A stretch of DNA of 5,158 bases from Candidatus Woesearchaeota archaeon. GTDB lineage: Archaea; Nanoarchaeota; Nanoarchaeia; Woesearchaeales; UBA11576. Shown here in pieces: positions 1 through 5,092 of the stretch. The stretch spans positions 3,782 through 8,939 of the forward strand of contig DUGW01000153.1 in assembly GCA_013331125.1 (NCBI GenBank), in the 5' to 3' direction. The notes beneath the pieces were generated by a model, which saw nothing but the letters and a program-made list of their open reading frames with translations, was not told the origin of the DNA and ran no database searches. Position 1 is the stretch's first letter. Every line of letters starts with the position of its first letter. The position numbers and the translations under genes are program-made.

Positions 1-130
1 GGTCGTTGACAGTGAAATTCCTGCCACAATAGACACAGCGCTTACGCTTACCAGTCAATATCTTGGTGTCTGTGTGGAACTTCATATCATGGCCGCAACC
101 AGGGCATCTGACAAGAAAATAGAACATCAT
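1..130 (-). CDS. Small zinc-ribbon protein, N-terminal part (runs off left edge)
   Basis: This is a partial gene; 43 codons are visible before the window ends. The translation begins MMFYFLVRCPGCG and continues to a second knuckle, RCVYCGRNF. That gives CPGC (residues 9-12) and CVYC (residues 32-35), two CxxC pairs separated by 19 residues. This spacing is typical of a zinc ribbon, with one Zn bound by four cysteines. The linker is basic (KILTGKRKRC), so nucleic-acid or protein binding is plausible but inferred. The ATG at 130-128 overlaps the TGA of the ScpB gene in an ATGA arrangement, so translation is probably coupled; a second ATG follows at 127-125. No strong Shine-Dalgarno is visible, only a purine-rich GAAGAAAG. 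The C-terminus is unknown, so no specific function can be given. The gene is the third member of the ScpB operon. Confidence 0.8.
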   Translation of the reverse strand, partial: MMFYFLVRCPGCGHDMKFHTDTKILTGKRKRCVYCGRNFTVND

Positions 131-1476
131 CTTTCTTCAGCAGGCCCTTCATCAGAATCATCAGAATCTGCTTCCCCAGATGCATCATCATTCGGGCTGT
201 CAAACTGCCCAGGGAACTCTTCAGCAGGCTTAGGCTTATCAGAAGCTGAAGAGTCCTCGTCTGATCCTGAAGATCCGTCGGCGGCAGAATCTTTGTCTTC
301 TTGAACCGAGACATCTGAAATATCTGAAACTGCAGCCTGGGAGGGTTTAGCTGGTTCTTCAACAGCCGGTTTCACTGACAATGAAACTTTGGGCTTCTTC
401 TGCTCCACATCTGCACTTGGCTTCTTAGAGGGTTCAGGAGTTTTCTTGACAGGAAGGGGGAATTTAGGCCGCTTCTCACCGGCGATGAACTCTTCAAGAG
501 CAGGATGGAGCTCCCTTGTAGGCACAGATTCCTCTTTCTTCTTTGCTTCCGGTTTCTCATCCTCGCCGAGAAGCTCGCGGGCCAGACGCCTGGCTTTCTG
601 ATCCTCAGACTCCTCGCCAGTAGCTTTAGGTGTCGAAGCCTGTCCGTCAGACTGTTCTGCAGATTCTTCTCCAGTCTCCTCTTGGTCCTGGTCTTCATCA
701 CCAGCACCTTCTTCAGATTTTTTGTCTTCGGTCTCGGCCTTCGACCCAGCACCTGCAGAGTAGACCCTAAGGTGATCTTCATGAGCAGGAAAATCAACAG
801 GAGGAAGCTCGTCGGAAAAAGCCTCCATGCCAAGCTCATCCTCAACCTGATGCATCGCTATCTGATCAAGCTCGGCCTCTGTACGGGACTCGATCACTTC
901 CTTGTCCTCTTCAGGGATCTGCTTCTCAAACTCGTCTGCCTTCTTCTGGACAGCGAGCTCAACATCCTTGAAACCCTTGAAGAGCTCCTTGACTGCCTTA
1001 TCATCAGGAAGATCGAAATAATCCATGAACTTCTGGGTCACCTTGATCGCGTAACTCCTGCCGAAACGCTCCTTGGCGATGAAGCCGAGCTTCTCAAGCT
1101 CAGCGATATGATCATAAGCCTTGTTAGTGCGGACCTTGATGACATCAGACTGGACAATCGGCTGCTTCCAGGCAATGACTGCCAAGGTCTCAAGTATGGA
1201 TTTAGAAAGTTCAGTGTGAGGATTTATCGTATGGACCAAGGGAAGGACAGACTCACGGACAGTCAGCTTCCAACCATCACCCTCCTCGACAACCATCATC
1301 GAGCTTCCGCGGGAATCATACTCTTCCCTAAGATCATCAACTGCCCTGCGGATCCTCTCAGGACGGGTGAGACCCAAGAGATCCTTCAATTCCTTGATAG
1401 AAACTACACGCCCAGCGGCAAAAAGTATCGCCTCGACACCCCTCTTCAGATCCTTCTCATCCTTTGGATCCACCAT
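127..1476 (-). CDS. scpB: Segregation and condensation protein B (ScpB) with long acidic C-terminal tail
   Basis: ScpB is the kite-type subunit (tandem winged helices) that, with kleisin ScpA, binds SMC and helps compact and segregate the chromosome. Residues 8-80 fit the first winged helix (VEAILFAAGRVVSIKEL, then a GDGWKLTVRE wing). Residues 88-157 fit the second and include the family hallmark LSKSILETLAVIAWKQPI (90-107), followed by VRTNKAYDHIAELEKLGFI and the closing TQKFMDYFDLP. The usual RG after the hallmark is RT here. Bacterial ScpB is about 180-200 residues; this protein has 449. From about residue 158 a charged helical stretch leads into low-complexity sequence rich in Glu, Asp, Ser, Lys and Pro. 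The ATG at 1476 lies inside the upstream gene (20-nt overlap) behind GATGTGA (1486-1480). An adjacent GTG at 1473 would sit at a better spacing from that site and cost only one residue. No scpA or smc lies in the window. Family identity is firm; the tail's role is unknown. Confidence 0.93.
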   Translation of the reverse strand: MVDPKDEKDLKRGVEAILFAAGRVVSIKELKDLLGLTRPERIRRAVDDLREEYDSRGSSMMVVEEGDGWKLTVRESVLPLVHTINPHTELSKSILETLAVIAWKQPIVQSDVIKVRTNKAYDHIAELEKLGFIAKERFGRSYAIKVTQKFMDYFDLPDDKAVKELFKGFKDVELAVQKKADEFEKQIPEEDKEVIESRTEAELDQIAMHQVEDELGMEAFSDELPPVDFPAHEDHLRVYSAGAGSKAETEDKKSEEGAGDEDQDQEETGEESAEQSDGQASTPKATGEESEDQKARRLARELLGEDEKPEAKKKEESVPTRELHPALEEFIAGEKRPKFPLPVKKTPEPSKKPSADVEQKKPKVSLSVKPAVEEPAKPSQAAVSDISDVSVQEDKDSAADGSSGSDEDSSASDKPKPAEEFPGQFDSPNDDASGEADSDDSDEGPAEER

Positions 1477-2119
1477 GTTTCACATCAGCCCCTTTTTTCA
1501 ACTTATGCCAGGAATCGCCCCTCTTCTCACAGATACCTACCTTGGCGAACTTATCAAGCAAAGCAGCAGCGTTCTCAAGAGGTATGCCTGTCGCCTTAGA
1601 GACCTCCTCAGCGGTCTTAGGCTCGTTCAAGAGATAATTCAGGAAGTTACGTATCACAGCATCAGTATTGTTGGCAAGAGCCCTGGAGTGAGCAGAAAGA
1701 TCCTTGTACTTGAAAGCATGCTCATGCATGCGAAGAAGGAAATCATTCATAATGCCAGAGAAAAGACGCGAGGGAACTGTCAGTTCCTGAGGTTCCACAA
1801 CCTCAACAGAGGATGGAGTGTAATCAAACATGAACTTCTCAAGCACGACAATATCATCGAACCAGATGTCAAGTTCAGAGAATGTAGAAAACAGCTTTCC
1901 ACGCTCCTTGGCCTCAAAGGTCTCTTCAGAGATGATCTCAATCTTCTCTTCAGCATACATCTTATCGACAAGCATGCCTATAGCCTTCTCGATATGCTCT
2001 TTAGGGGCTCCTATTACCTCAACCAGCACACGGCAGAGGATAGCTCCAGCAGGGCGTTGTTTGGTGTCTTGTGTCTTGTTCTTCTCTGCTTTCTTCTTGG
2101 TTTTTACGTCTTTAGGCAT
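1457..2119 (-). CDS. Uncharacterised conserved archaeal-type protein with C-terminal winged helix, co-operonic with scpB
   Basis: The protein is 220 aa with no recognised name. Residues 1-24 are Lys-rich and probably disordered. Residues 25-57 (AILCRVLVEVIGAPKEHIEK onward) read as a beta strand, a turn and an amphipathic helix. Residues 58-115 alternate strands and helix, with GKLFSTFSELDIWFDD and MFDYTPSSVEVVEPQEL as the most family-like stretches. Residues 120-163 are helical. Residues 166-207 (PKTAEEVSKATGI, then ALLDKFAKVGICEKRGDSWHKLK) look like a helix-turn-helix plus wing. From memory it resembles a family of DPANN hypothetical proteins with an AIL-V-E-x-x-G-x-P-x-E-H opening; this was not checked. 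The ATG at 2119 is preceded at about 25 bp by a TATA box, so the mRNA is probably leaderless. It overlaps scpB by 20 nt, suggesting a linked role. It lacks the kleisin ScpA signature that I would recognise, so I do not call it ScpA. Confidence 0.85.
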   Translation of the reverse strand: MPKDVKTKKKAEKNKTQDTKQRPAGAILCRVLVEVIGAPKEHIEKAIGMLVDKMYAEEKIEIISEETFEAKERGKLFSTFSELDIWFDDIVVLEKFMFDYTPSSVEVVEPQELTVPSRLFSGIMNDFLLRMHEHAFKYKDLSAHSRALANNTDAVIRNFLNYLLNEPKTAEEVSKATGIPLENAAALLDKFAKVGICEKRGDSWHKLKKGADVKHGGSKG

Positions 2120-2138
2120 GGGTCAGAAGAATGGAGAG

Positions 2139-2150
2139 TATTATATAAGG
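2139..2150 (-). promoter_or_regulatory. TATA box of the scpB operon
   Basis: On the minus strand the sequence reads CCTTATATAATAC, with TTATATAA at 2148-2141. Its centre is about 25 bp upstream of the ATG at 2119. A purine-rich AGAAAAC lies just upstream, where a BRE would be. The spacing predicts transcription starting at or next to the ATG, giving a leaderless mRNA; no Shine-Dalgarno is present between the box and the ATG. Confidence 0.7.
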
Positions 2151-2175
2151 TTTTCTGTGATTGGTCTTCGCGCGA

Positions 2176-2190
2176 TTAAAAACGCAAAAT
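2176..2190 (-). terminator. Possible oligo-T terminator after the surface-protein gene
   Basis: About 20 nt past the stop codon of the secreted-protein gene, the minus strand reads ATTTTGCGTTTTTAA: two short T runs and no convincing hairpin. Archaeal transcription often ends at such T tracts. It lies just upstream of the TATA box of the scpB operon, a sensible boundary between two same-strand units. The call rests on composition and position only. Confidence 0.35.
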
Positions 2191-2211
2191 AGCAGGGAAA
2201 ACACCAGGGAG

Positions 2212-3321
2212 CTAAAGATTCCTGATAATCAAACCGATGAGCAGCAATGACAGAGCAACAATCATGAAGAGAGGGACAAGCCTGCGGGCTTTCGCAGAGC
2301 TGGAAAGATAGACAAGTGAAGAATTAGTAGAGTCCTGAGGAGTCAATCTTCTCGACTGGATTATCTTCTTCGGCTTGTCTGCATCTGAGGTGTCATTTTC
2401 TGAAGAGATCTTCAGGACAGAAACTGATTTGTCGTCATCGTCTTCTCGATCCGACGAGGCCAACACTCGGATGTCTTCAGTCAACTCCTTAGGCGTCTTT
2501 ACACCAGGAAGAAGGACCTTGAGTTTCAGAGAATAATCACCAGGAGGGGCGGTGACTGTGTTCTCAAGGTCAAAAGTCACATTCGAGAAGTCAGGGACGT
2601 TAATGGTCTTCATGTTCTGCTCCCTTTCGCCAGAGACACACTTCGAAGACCTATACACATAAGACCAGGCCTGGATGTCCATAAAATCCTCTGTCGGATT
2701 CTCTACCAGGACACGGACCTTGAAAGGCACACCTGAAAAAACATCTTCAGGATAGTCGAGAATACGGAAAGATAACGTACCGGTCGACGAGATGGAAGAG
2801 GTGCCGGGCGCGGCAGGAGTGCCTGACCTTTCTTCGTCGCTGTCAGGGTCGGCTGGGCAGGAGATGACAATCTCAGAGCGTTCTTCAACATCAATACCTG
2901 AGAGCACAAGAAAGAAAGCACTGGCTGAAGTGCAGGTCGTCTTTAGAGCGAGAGTGCCTGAAAAATTGTATGAGGTCCATCTTTCCGGCAGTGAGAACTT
3001 GACAGTGTCAGAAAGCTTTTTTGCGGTCGAGTCAATGATGTAAGAATATATTGTCCGCTTGAGGGTCTTGCCGCGATAGGCAGAGAACGAGAAAGAGACA
3101 CGGTCACCGAATCCTACAGATGATGTCATGTCAAGCAGTTTGATGGAAGAGATATCAGGATCTGAGACATCCTCAACCGGTAAGTCTGCAGGAGATGATG
3201 CGCTGCCCAGATCAACATTCACATATATCCTCTTGTCTGCGCGGACAGAATGGATAGAGAGCAGCAGTATGAGCAAGAGAATATTGAAGAGTACGATGTT
3301 TGAAAAAATGAGCGATCTCAT
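2212..3321 (-). CDS. Secreted, C-terminally membrane-anchored surface protein with CARDB/Ig-like segment
   Basis: The protein is 369 aa from the ATG at 3321. Residues 1-28 form a Sec-type signal peptide: MRS, a Leu/Ile-rich core, and probable cleavage after SVRA. The mature chain is beta-rich. Residues about 182-290 (TLSFRILDYPEDVFSGVPF onward, with VRVLVENPTEDFMDIQAW and APPGDYSLKLKVLLPG) read like a CARDB/Ig-type beta sandwich. Cys130 and Cys155 could form a disulfide; Cys228 is alone. N-glycosylation sequons occur at N119, N247, N309 and N333. An acidic then basic linker (290-347) leads to a membrane helix at about 348-367, with only RNL after it. The protein therefore faces outward and is anchored at its C-terminus. 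The reading frame stays open upstream to 3453, but the signal peptide and a TATA box about 26 bp before 3321 decide the start. The ligand or partner is unknown, and it may be a lineage-specific cell-surface component. Confidence 0.85.
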   Translation of the reverse strand: MRSLIFSNIVLFNILLLILLLSIHSVRADKRIYVNVDLGSASSPADLPVEDVSDPDISSIKLLDMTSSVGFGDRVSFSFSAYRGKTLKRTIYSYIIDSTAKKLSDTVKFSLPERWTSYNFSGTLALKTTCTSASAFFLVLSGIDVEERSEIVISCPADPDSDEERSGTPAAPGTSSISSTGTLSFRILDYPEDVFSGVPFKVRVLVENPTEDFMDIQAWSYVYRSSKCVSGEREQNMKTINVPDFSNVTFDLENTVTAPPGDYSLKLKVLLPGVKTPKELTEDIRVLASSDREDDDDKSVSVLKISSENDTSDADKPKKIIQSRRLTPQDSTNSSLVYLSSSAKARRLVPLFMIVALSLLLIGLIIRNL

Positions 3322-3342
3322 GATGAAAAAGTTGTTTTTCTG

Positions 3343-3352
3343 GAATAAAAAA
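3343..3352 (-). promoter_or_regulatory. TATA-like box of the surface-protein gene
   Basis: The minus strand reads ACTTTTTTATTCC, with its AT-rich core at 3352-3343, centred about 26 bp before the ATG at 3321. This is again leaderless spacing. No Shine-Dalgarno precedes the ATG. The box is weaker in sequence than the other promoters in this window. Confidence 0.5.
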
Positions 3353-3530
3353 GTATCAGGGGAAAATCCGGAAAGAGAAGGGTAGTGTGCGGACAGTTTG
3401 CAAGTGTCTTGGGATACATCCGGAATAATGGAGAGAACGCGGAAAATATACATCTCAGGCGGAAAACCAGAATGACCCTAAGCCAGGGAATAAGGAAGGG
3501 ATACGCAGACATGGTTGTGATTATTGTCAC

Positions 3531-3542
3531 TATTCCGGAATA
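3531..3542. repeat. 12-bp perfect palindrome TATTCCGGAATA, candidate operator
   Basis: TATTCCGGAATA equals its own reverse complement. It ends 9 bp before the TATA box of the plus-strand operon. Its core TCCGGAA recurs at 3367-3373 and 3419-3425. A homodimeric regulator site is a reasonable inference; no regulator gene is identified in the window. Confidence 0.5.
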
Positions 3543-3551
3543 CTAATAAAA

Positions 3552-3560
3552 CTTTAAATA
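3552..3560 (+). promoter_or_regulatory. TATA box of the coiled-coil operon
   Basis: CTTTAAATA is preceded by an A-rich BRE-like stretch (AATAAAA). Counting about 26 bp from its centre puts the start of transcription near 3582, giving a leader of roughly 24 nt. Unlike the other promoters here, this one leaves room for a Shine-Dalgarno before the ATG at 3606. Confidence 0.65.
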
Positions 3561-3591
3561 CCCATAGTATTCAGTATCACGAAGTGGAAAA

Positions 3592-3599
3592 GTGGGGGT
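3592..3599 (+). promoter_or_regulatory. Shine-Dalgarno-like site before the ATG at 3606
   Basis: GTGGGGGT lies 6 nt before the ATG. GGGGGT matches the archaeal GGAGGT consensus at five of six positions. It fits the short leader predicted from the TATA box and supports ATG 3606 as the start. Confidence 0.5.
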
Positions 3600-3605
3600 T
3601 TTCAC

Positions 3606-4493
3606 ATGGGTATATTAGACATATTAAAAAGAGGTAAATCGGTCTCGAAACCGCCAGAGGCAAAGGCAGAGTTTCCAGAACTACCTGCTGAACATCTACC
3701 GCCTCTGCCAGAGAGTTCTTTACCACCATTACCAGGAGCAGAATCAGGAGGGTTACCTATGCCTCCAGGCATGGGACCACTAGATGAAAAAGGACCAGAA
3801 CTGCCCAACATACCAAGACCAGAAGGGATACCAAAACCTCCTGAACTGCCAGAGATGCCGGACATGCCTAGTGATGAGGGACTTGGACTCCCAGAACTGC
3901 CGGAAATGCCTCCTATGCAAGAAGCAGAAGTCAAGACTGTCATCCCTAAAATACCAAAGGTACCAGAAGCACCGAAGCCAGAGGTGAAAAAAGCGCCCAA
4001 GATGCCTGAAGCACCAAGGATGCCTAAAGTACCAACCCTGCCAAAGGTCGAACAGCTACCGCGCTACGAACCAGAGGCTGAGGCAATGCCTGAATTCCCA
4101 TCAGCACCAGAGGCAGAATATGTCCCTGAAAGAGTGCCACCATTGGAAGGGATAGGAGAAGTCCCTGATTTCAAAGCGCCGCCAAGGGTACAAAAAGCTG
4201 CACCATCAAGGTCTATGTTCGAGACCCCTCAAAGGACAAAAGAAGAGGTAAGAACTGCGCCGCAGAGACGCGTCCTGAGCGGACCATTGTTCGTCAAGGT
4301 CACAAGCTTCAAAGACATAATGCTCCACATAGAGGACATACTGGCAAGGTTCAAAGAGGAAGATGACGTGTTCTTCAGGATGACAGACATCAAGAACACA
4401 CAAGACAAGAGATATGAGAACTTCAGGCTGTCACTCGAAGACGTGCAGAGGAAGCTGTTGTTCATAGACAAATCATTATTCGAGAGAAGATAA
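3606..4493 (+). CDS. Proline-rich protein with N-terminal amphipathic helix and C-terminal coiled-coil (FVKV) domain
   Basis: The protein is 295 aa, in no family I can name. Residues 1-11 (MGILDILKRGK) form a short amphipathic basic helix that could bind a membrane or a partner. Residues about 21-225 are a proline-rich disordered linker of degenerate P-E-L-P-E-M-P-type units. Its charge alternates in blocks: 22-109 acidic, 110-148 basic, 149-190 acidic, 191-225 basic. Residues 227-293 form a compact helical domain that opens with PLFVKV and closes with FIDKSLFE. This domain aligns without gaps to nearly the whole next protein. There is no signal peptide or transmembrane helix, so it is probably cytoplasmic. 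Arg codons are 16 of 18 AGA/AGG and Ile codons about 10 of 12 ATA, unlike scpB. It is the first gene of a three-gene operon, 17 nt before the next. A scaffold or tether role is inference only. Confidence 0.88.
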   Translation: MGILDILKRGKSVSKPPEAKAEFPELPAEHLPPLPESSLPPLPGAESGGLPMPPGMGPLDEKGPELPNIPRPEGIPKPPELPEMPDMPSDEGLGLPELPEMPPMQEAEVKTVIPKIPKVPEAPKPEVKKAPKMPEAPRMPKVPTLPKVEQLPRYEPEAEAMPEFPSAPEAEYVPERVPPLEGIGEVPDFKAPPRVQKAAPSRSMFETPQRTKEEVRTAPQRRVLSGPLFVKVTSFKDIMLHIEDILARFKEEDDVFFRMTDIKNTQDKRYENFRLSLEDVQRKLLFIDKSLFERR

Positions 4494-4500
4494 AAAAATA

Positions 4501-4505
4501 GGTGA
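4501..4505 (+). promoter_or_regulatory. Shine-Dalgarno GGTGA that sets the start of the 76-aa gene
   Basis: GGTGA is complementary to the archaeal 16S 3' end and sits 5 nt before the ATG at 4511. The in-frame GTG at 4502 is part of this site, so the ATG is chosen as the start and the longer 79-aa version is set aside. Confidence 0.8.
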
Positions 4506-4510
4506 AAAAG

Positions 4511-4741
4511 ATGGACAGACAAGCACCAGTATTCGTCAAAGTCGAGGATTACAAAGACGTATTGGACATCCTTGACCTAGTCAAGAACAAGATCAACGAT
4601 GCAAAAGAGACCATACACGAGATCAATGACCTGAAGAACCAGGAAGACAATGAACTCCAGGCATGGGCCAACGAGATATATGAGATAGAGAAGAGCGTCG
4701 AATACATCGACCAGACACTCTTCGAACCGGAGAACGTGTAA
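4511..4741 (+). CDS. Small coiled-coil protein paralogous to the C-terminal domain of the preceding gene
   Basis: The protein is 76 aa and consists almost wholly of one domain. Residues 6-72 align gap-free over 67 columns with residues 227-293 of the upstream protein, with 16 identities by hand count and many conservative pairs. The matches cluster at the two ends: PVFVKVEDYKDV against PLFVKVTSFKDI, and YIDQTLFE against FIDKSLFE. Between them lie two probable amphipathic helices, with NDLKNQED at about residues 39-46 as the likely turn, suggesting a helical hairpin. The protein is acidic, with no signal peptide, membrane segment or cysteine. The ATG at 4511 follows a GGTGA site. The next gene starts 1 nt after the stop codon, so stoichiometric co-expression is likely. 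Hetero-oligomer formation with the neighbours is inferred; function unknown. Confidence 0.88.
   Translation: MDRQAPVFVKVEDYKDVLDILDLVKNKINDAKETIHEINDLKNQEDNELQAWANEIYEIEKSVEYIDQTLFEPENV
4729..4732 (+). promoter_or_regulatory. Shine-Dalgarno GGAG inside the 76-aa gene for the 112-aa gene
   Basis: GGAG lies in the last codons of the 76-aa gene, 10 nt before the ATG at 4743. It supports that start and translation coupled to the upstream gene. Confidence 0.5.
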
Positions 4742-4742
4742 G

Positions 4743-5081
4743 ATGGCAGAAGACTATTTCGTACAGATAAAGGAACCGGCAGAGGTAAGACGCAAACTGC
4801 TGGCAAACTCCAAGCAGCTGATACAGATACTGCAGAGATACGAAAGGATAAAGGAACTCAGGGTAAGGAAGATAGAGAAGATATCACAGCTGAGGAAACT
4901 AAACCAAGAGATCAACCTACTGATGGCAAAGCTCAAGAAAGAGATGCCGAAAGCAGAAGTAAGGATAAAACAGGAACCGAGAAGGCCTGACAGGCAAGAG
5001 AGCAGACTGCAAGGCAATGAGCTAGAGAAACTTGAAGCGGAACTCAAAAGGATAGAAGACAAGATAGGGATGATGAGTTAA
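4743..5081 (+). CDS. Basic coiled-coil protein, third member of the FVKV/FVQI cassette
   Basis: The protein is 112 aa with no named family. Residues 6-15 (FVQIKEPAEV) match the opening signature of the two upstream proteins, F-V-[KQ]-[VI]-x3-[KA]-[DE]-[IV]. Residues about 16-68 form a long basic helix with heptad-like hydrophobics (LIQILQRYERIKEL, then KISQLRKLNQEINLLMAKLK). Residues 69-90 are a proline- and arginine-containing linker (KQEPRRPDRQESR). Residues 91-110 form a second short coiled coil (GNELEKLEAELKRIEDKIG). It is strongly basic in its first two thirds, against the acidic 76-aa neighbour, which would suit pairing between them (inference). Arg codons are 12 of 13 AGA/AGG. The ATG at 4743 is 1 nt after the upstream stop. 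Homology to the other two rests on a short motif and gene order, so it is weaker than the link between those two. Confidence 0.85.
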   Translation: MAEDYFVQIKEPAEVRRKLLANSKQLIQILQRYERIKELRVRKIEKISQLRKLNQEINLLMAKLKKEMPKAEVRIKQEPRRPDRQESRLQGNELEKLEAELKRIEDKIGMMS

Positions 5082-5083
5082 GC

Positions 5084-5092
5084 TTAAATATA
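5084..5092 (+). promoter_or_regulatory. TATA box for the gene starting at 5116
   Basis: TTAAATATA begins 3 nt after the preceding stop codon and is centred about 28 bp before the ATG at 5116. No Shine-Dalgarno lies between (TTTCTTCTTACTAAGTTAAA), so a leaderless or near-leaderless mRNA is predicted. Confidence 0.6.

Larger units (their letters stand above)
3322..3605. other. Divergent intergenic region, 284 bp
   Basis: This region separates two divergent units, the surface protein (minus) and the coiled-coil operon (plus). It holds a TATA-like element for each direction, three TCCGGAA sites (3367, 3419 and 3534, the last inside a palindrome) and two GCGGAAAA copies exactly 20 bp apart (3439 and 3459). 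The open frames crossing it (up to 70 codons on the minus strand) do not look like proteins. I see no RNA gene or tRNA. The layout suggests shared or coordinated control of both units. Confidence 0.7.

Noticed and set aside
74..304. 76-codon plus-strand Ser-rich frame
   Set aside because: It lies opposite the low-complexity acidic tail of ScpB and the zinc-ribbon start. Its Ser-rich composition is a mirror of the tail codons.
505..1599. Long plus-strand open frame (364 codons) antisense to scpB
   Set aside because: The minus-strand frame matches the ScpB family with its hallmark motif, while the plus-strand product has Leu/Cys/Arg-rich nonsense composition, no promoter and no domain. It is a shadow.
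1717..1733. Paired GCATGC palindromes around the sequence encoding MHEHA
   Set aside because: The repeats follow from alternating ATG, CAT and GCA codons within a coding region, and no wider structure supports a regulatory site.
1367..2179. Plus-strand open frame of 270 codons antisense to the 220-aa gene
   Set aside because: It has no recognisable domain and runs through the TATA box and start region of the minus-strand operon. The minus-strand gene has coherent secondary structure and start signals.
3322..3453. Upstream in-frame extension of the surface protein to an ATG at 3453
   Set aside because: It would put 44 non-signal-like residues before a textbook signal peptide. The ATG at 3321 has correct TATA spacing.
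3318..3530. 70-codon minus-strand frame ending in an ATGA overlap with the surface-protein start
   Set aside because: The overlap is tempting, but the product (MTIITTMSAYPFLIPW and on) lacks protein-like patterning, its start would be GTG, and a TATA-like box at 3343-3352 inside it already explains the downstream gene as leaderless. Conservation in relatives could revive it.
3602..4000. Minus-strand Gly/Ser-rich open frame opposite the proline-rich gene
   Set aside because: Gly/Ser repeats are what the reverse strand of Pro-rich codons produces. The plus strand has the promoter, SD-like site and paralogous C-terminal domain.
4502..4510. GTG start at 4502 for the 76-aa gene
   Set aside because: This GTG is part of the GGTGA Shine-Dalgarno, which is correctly placed for the ATG at 4511.
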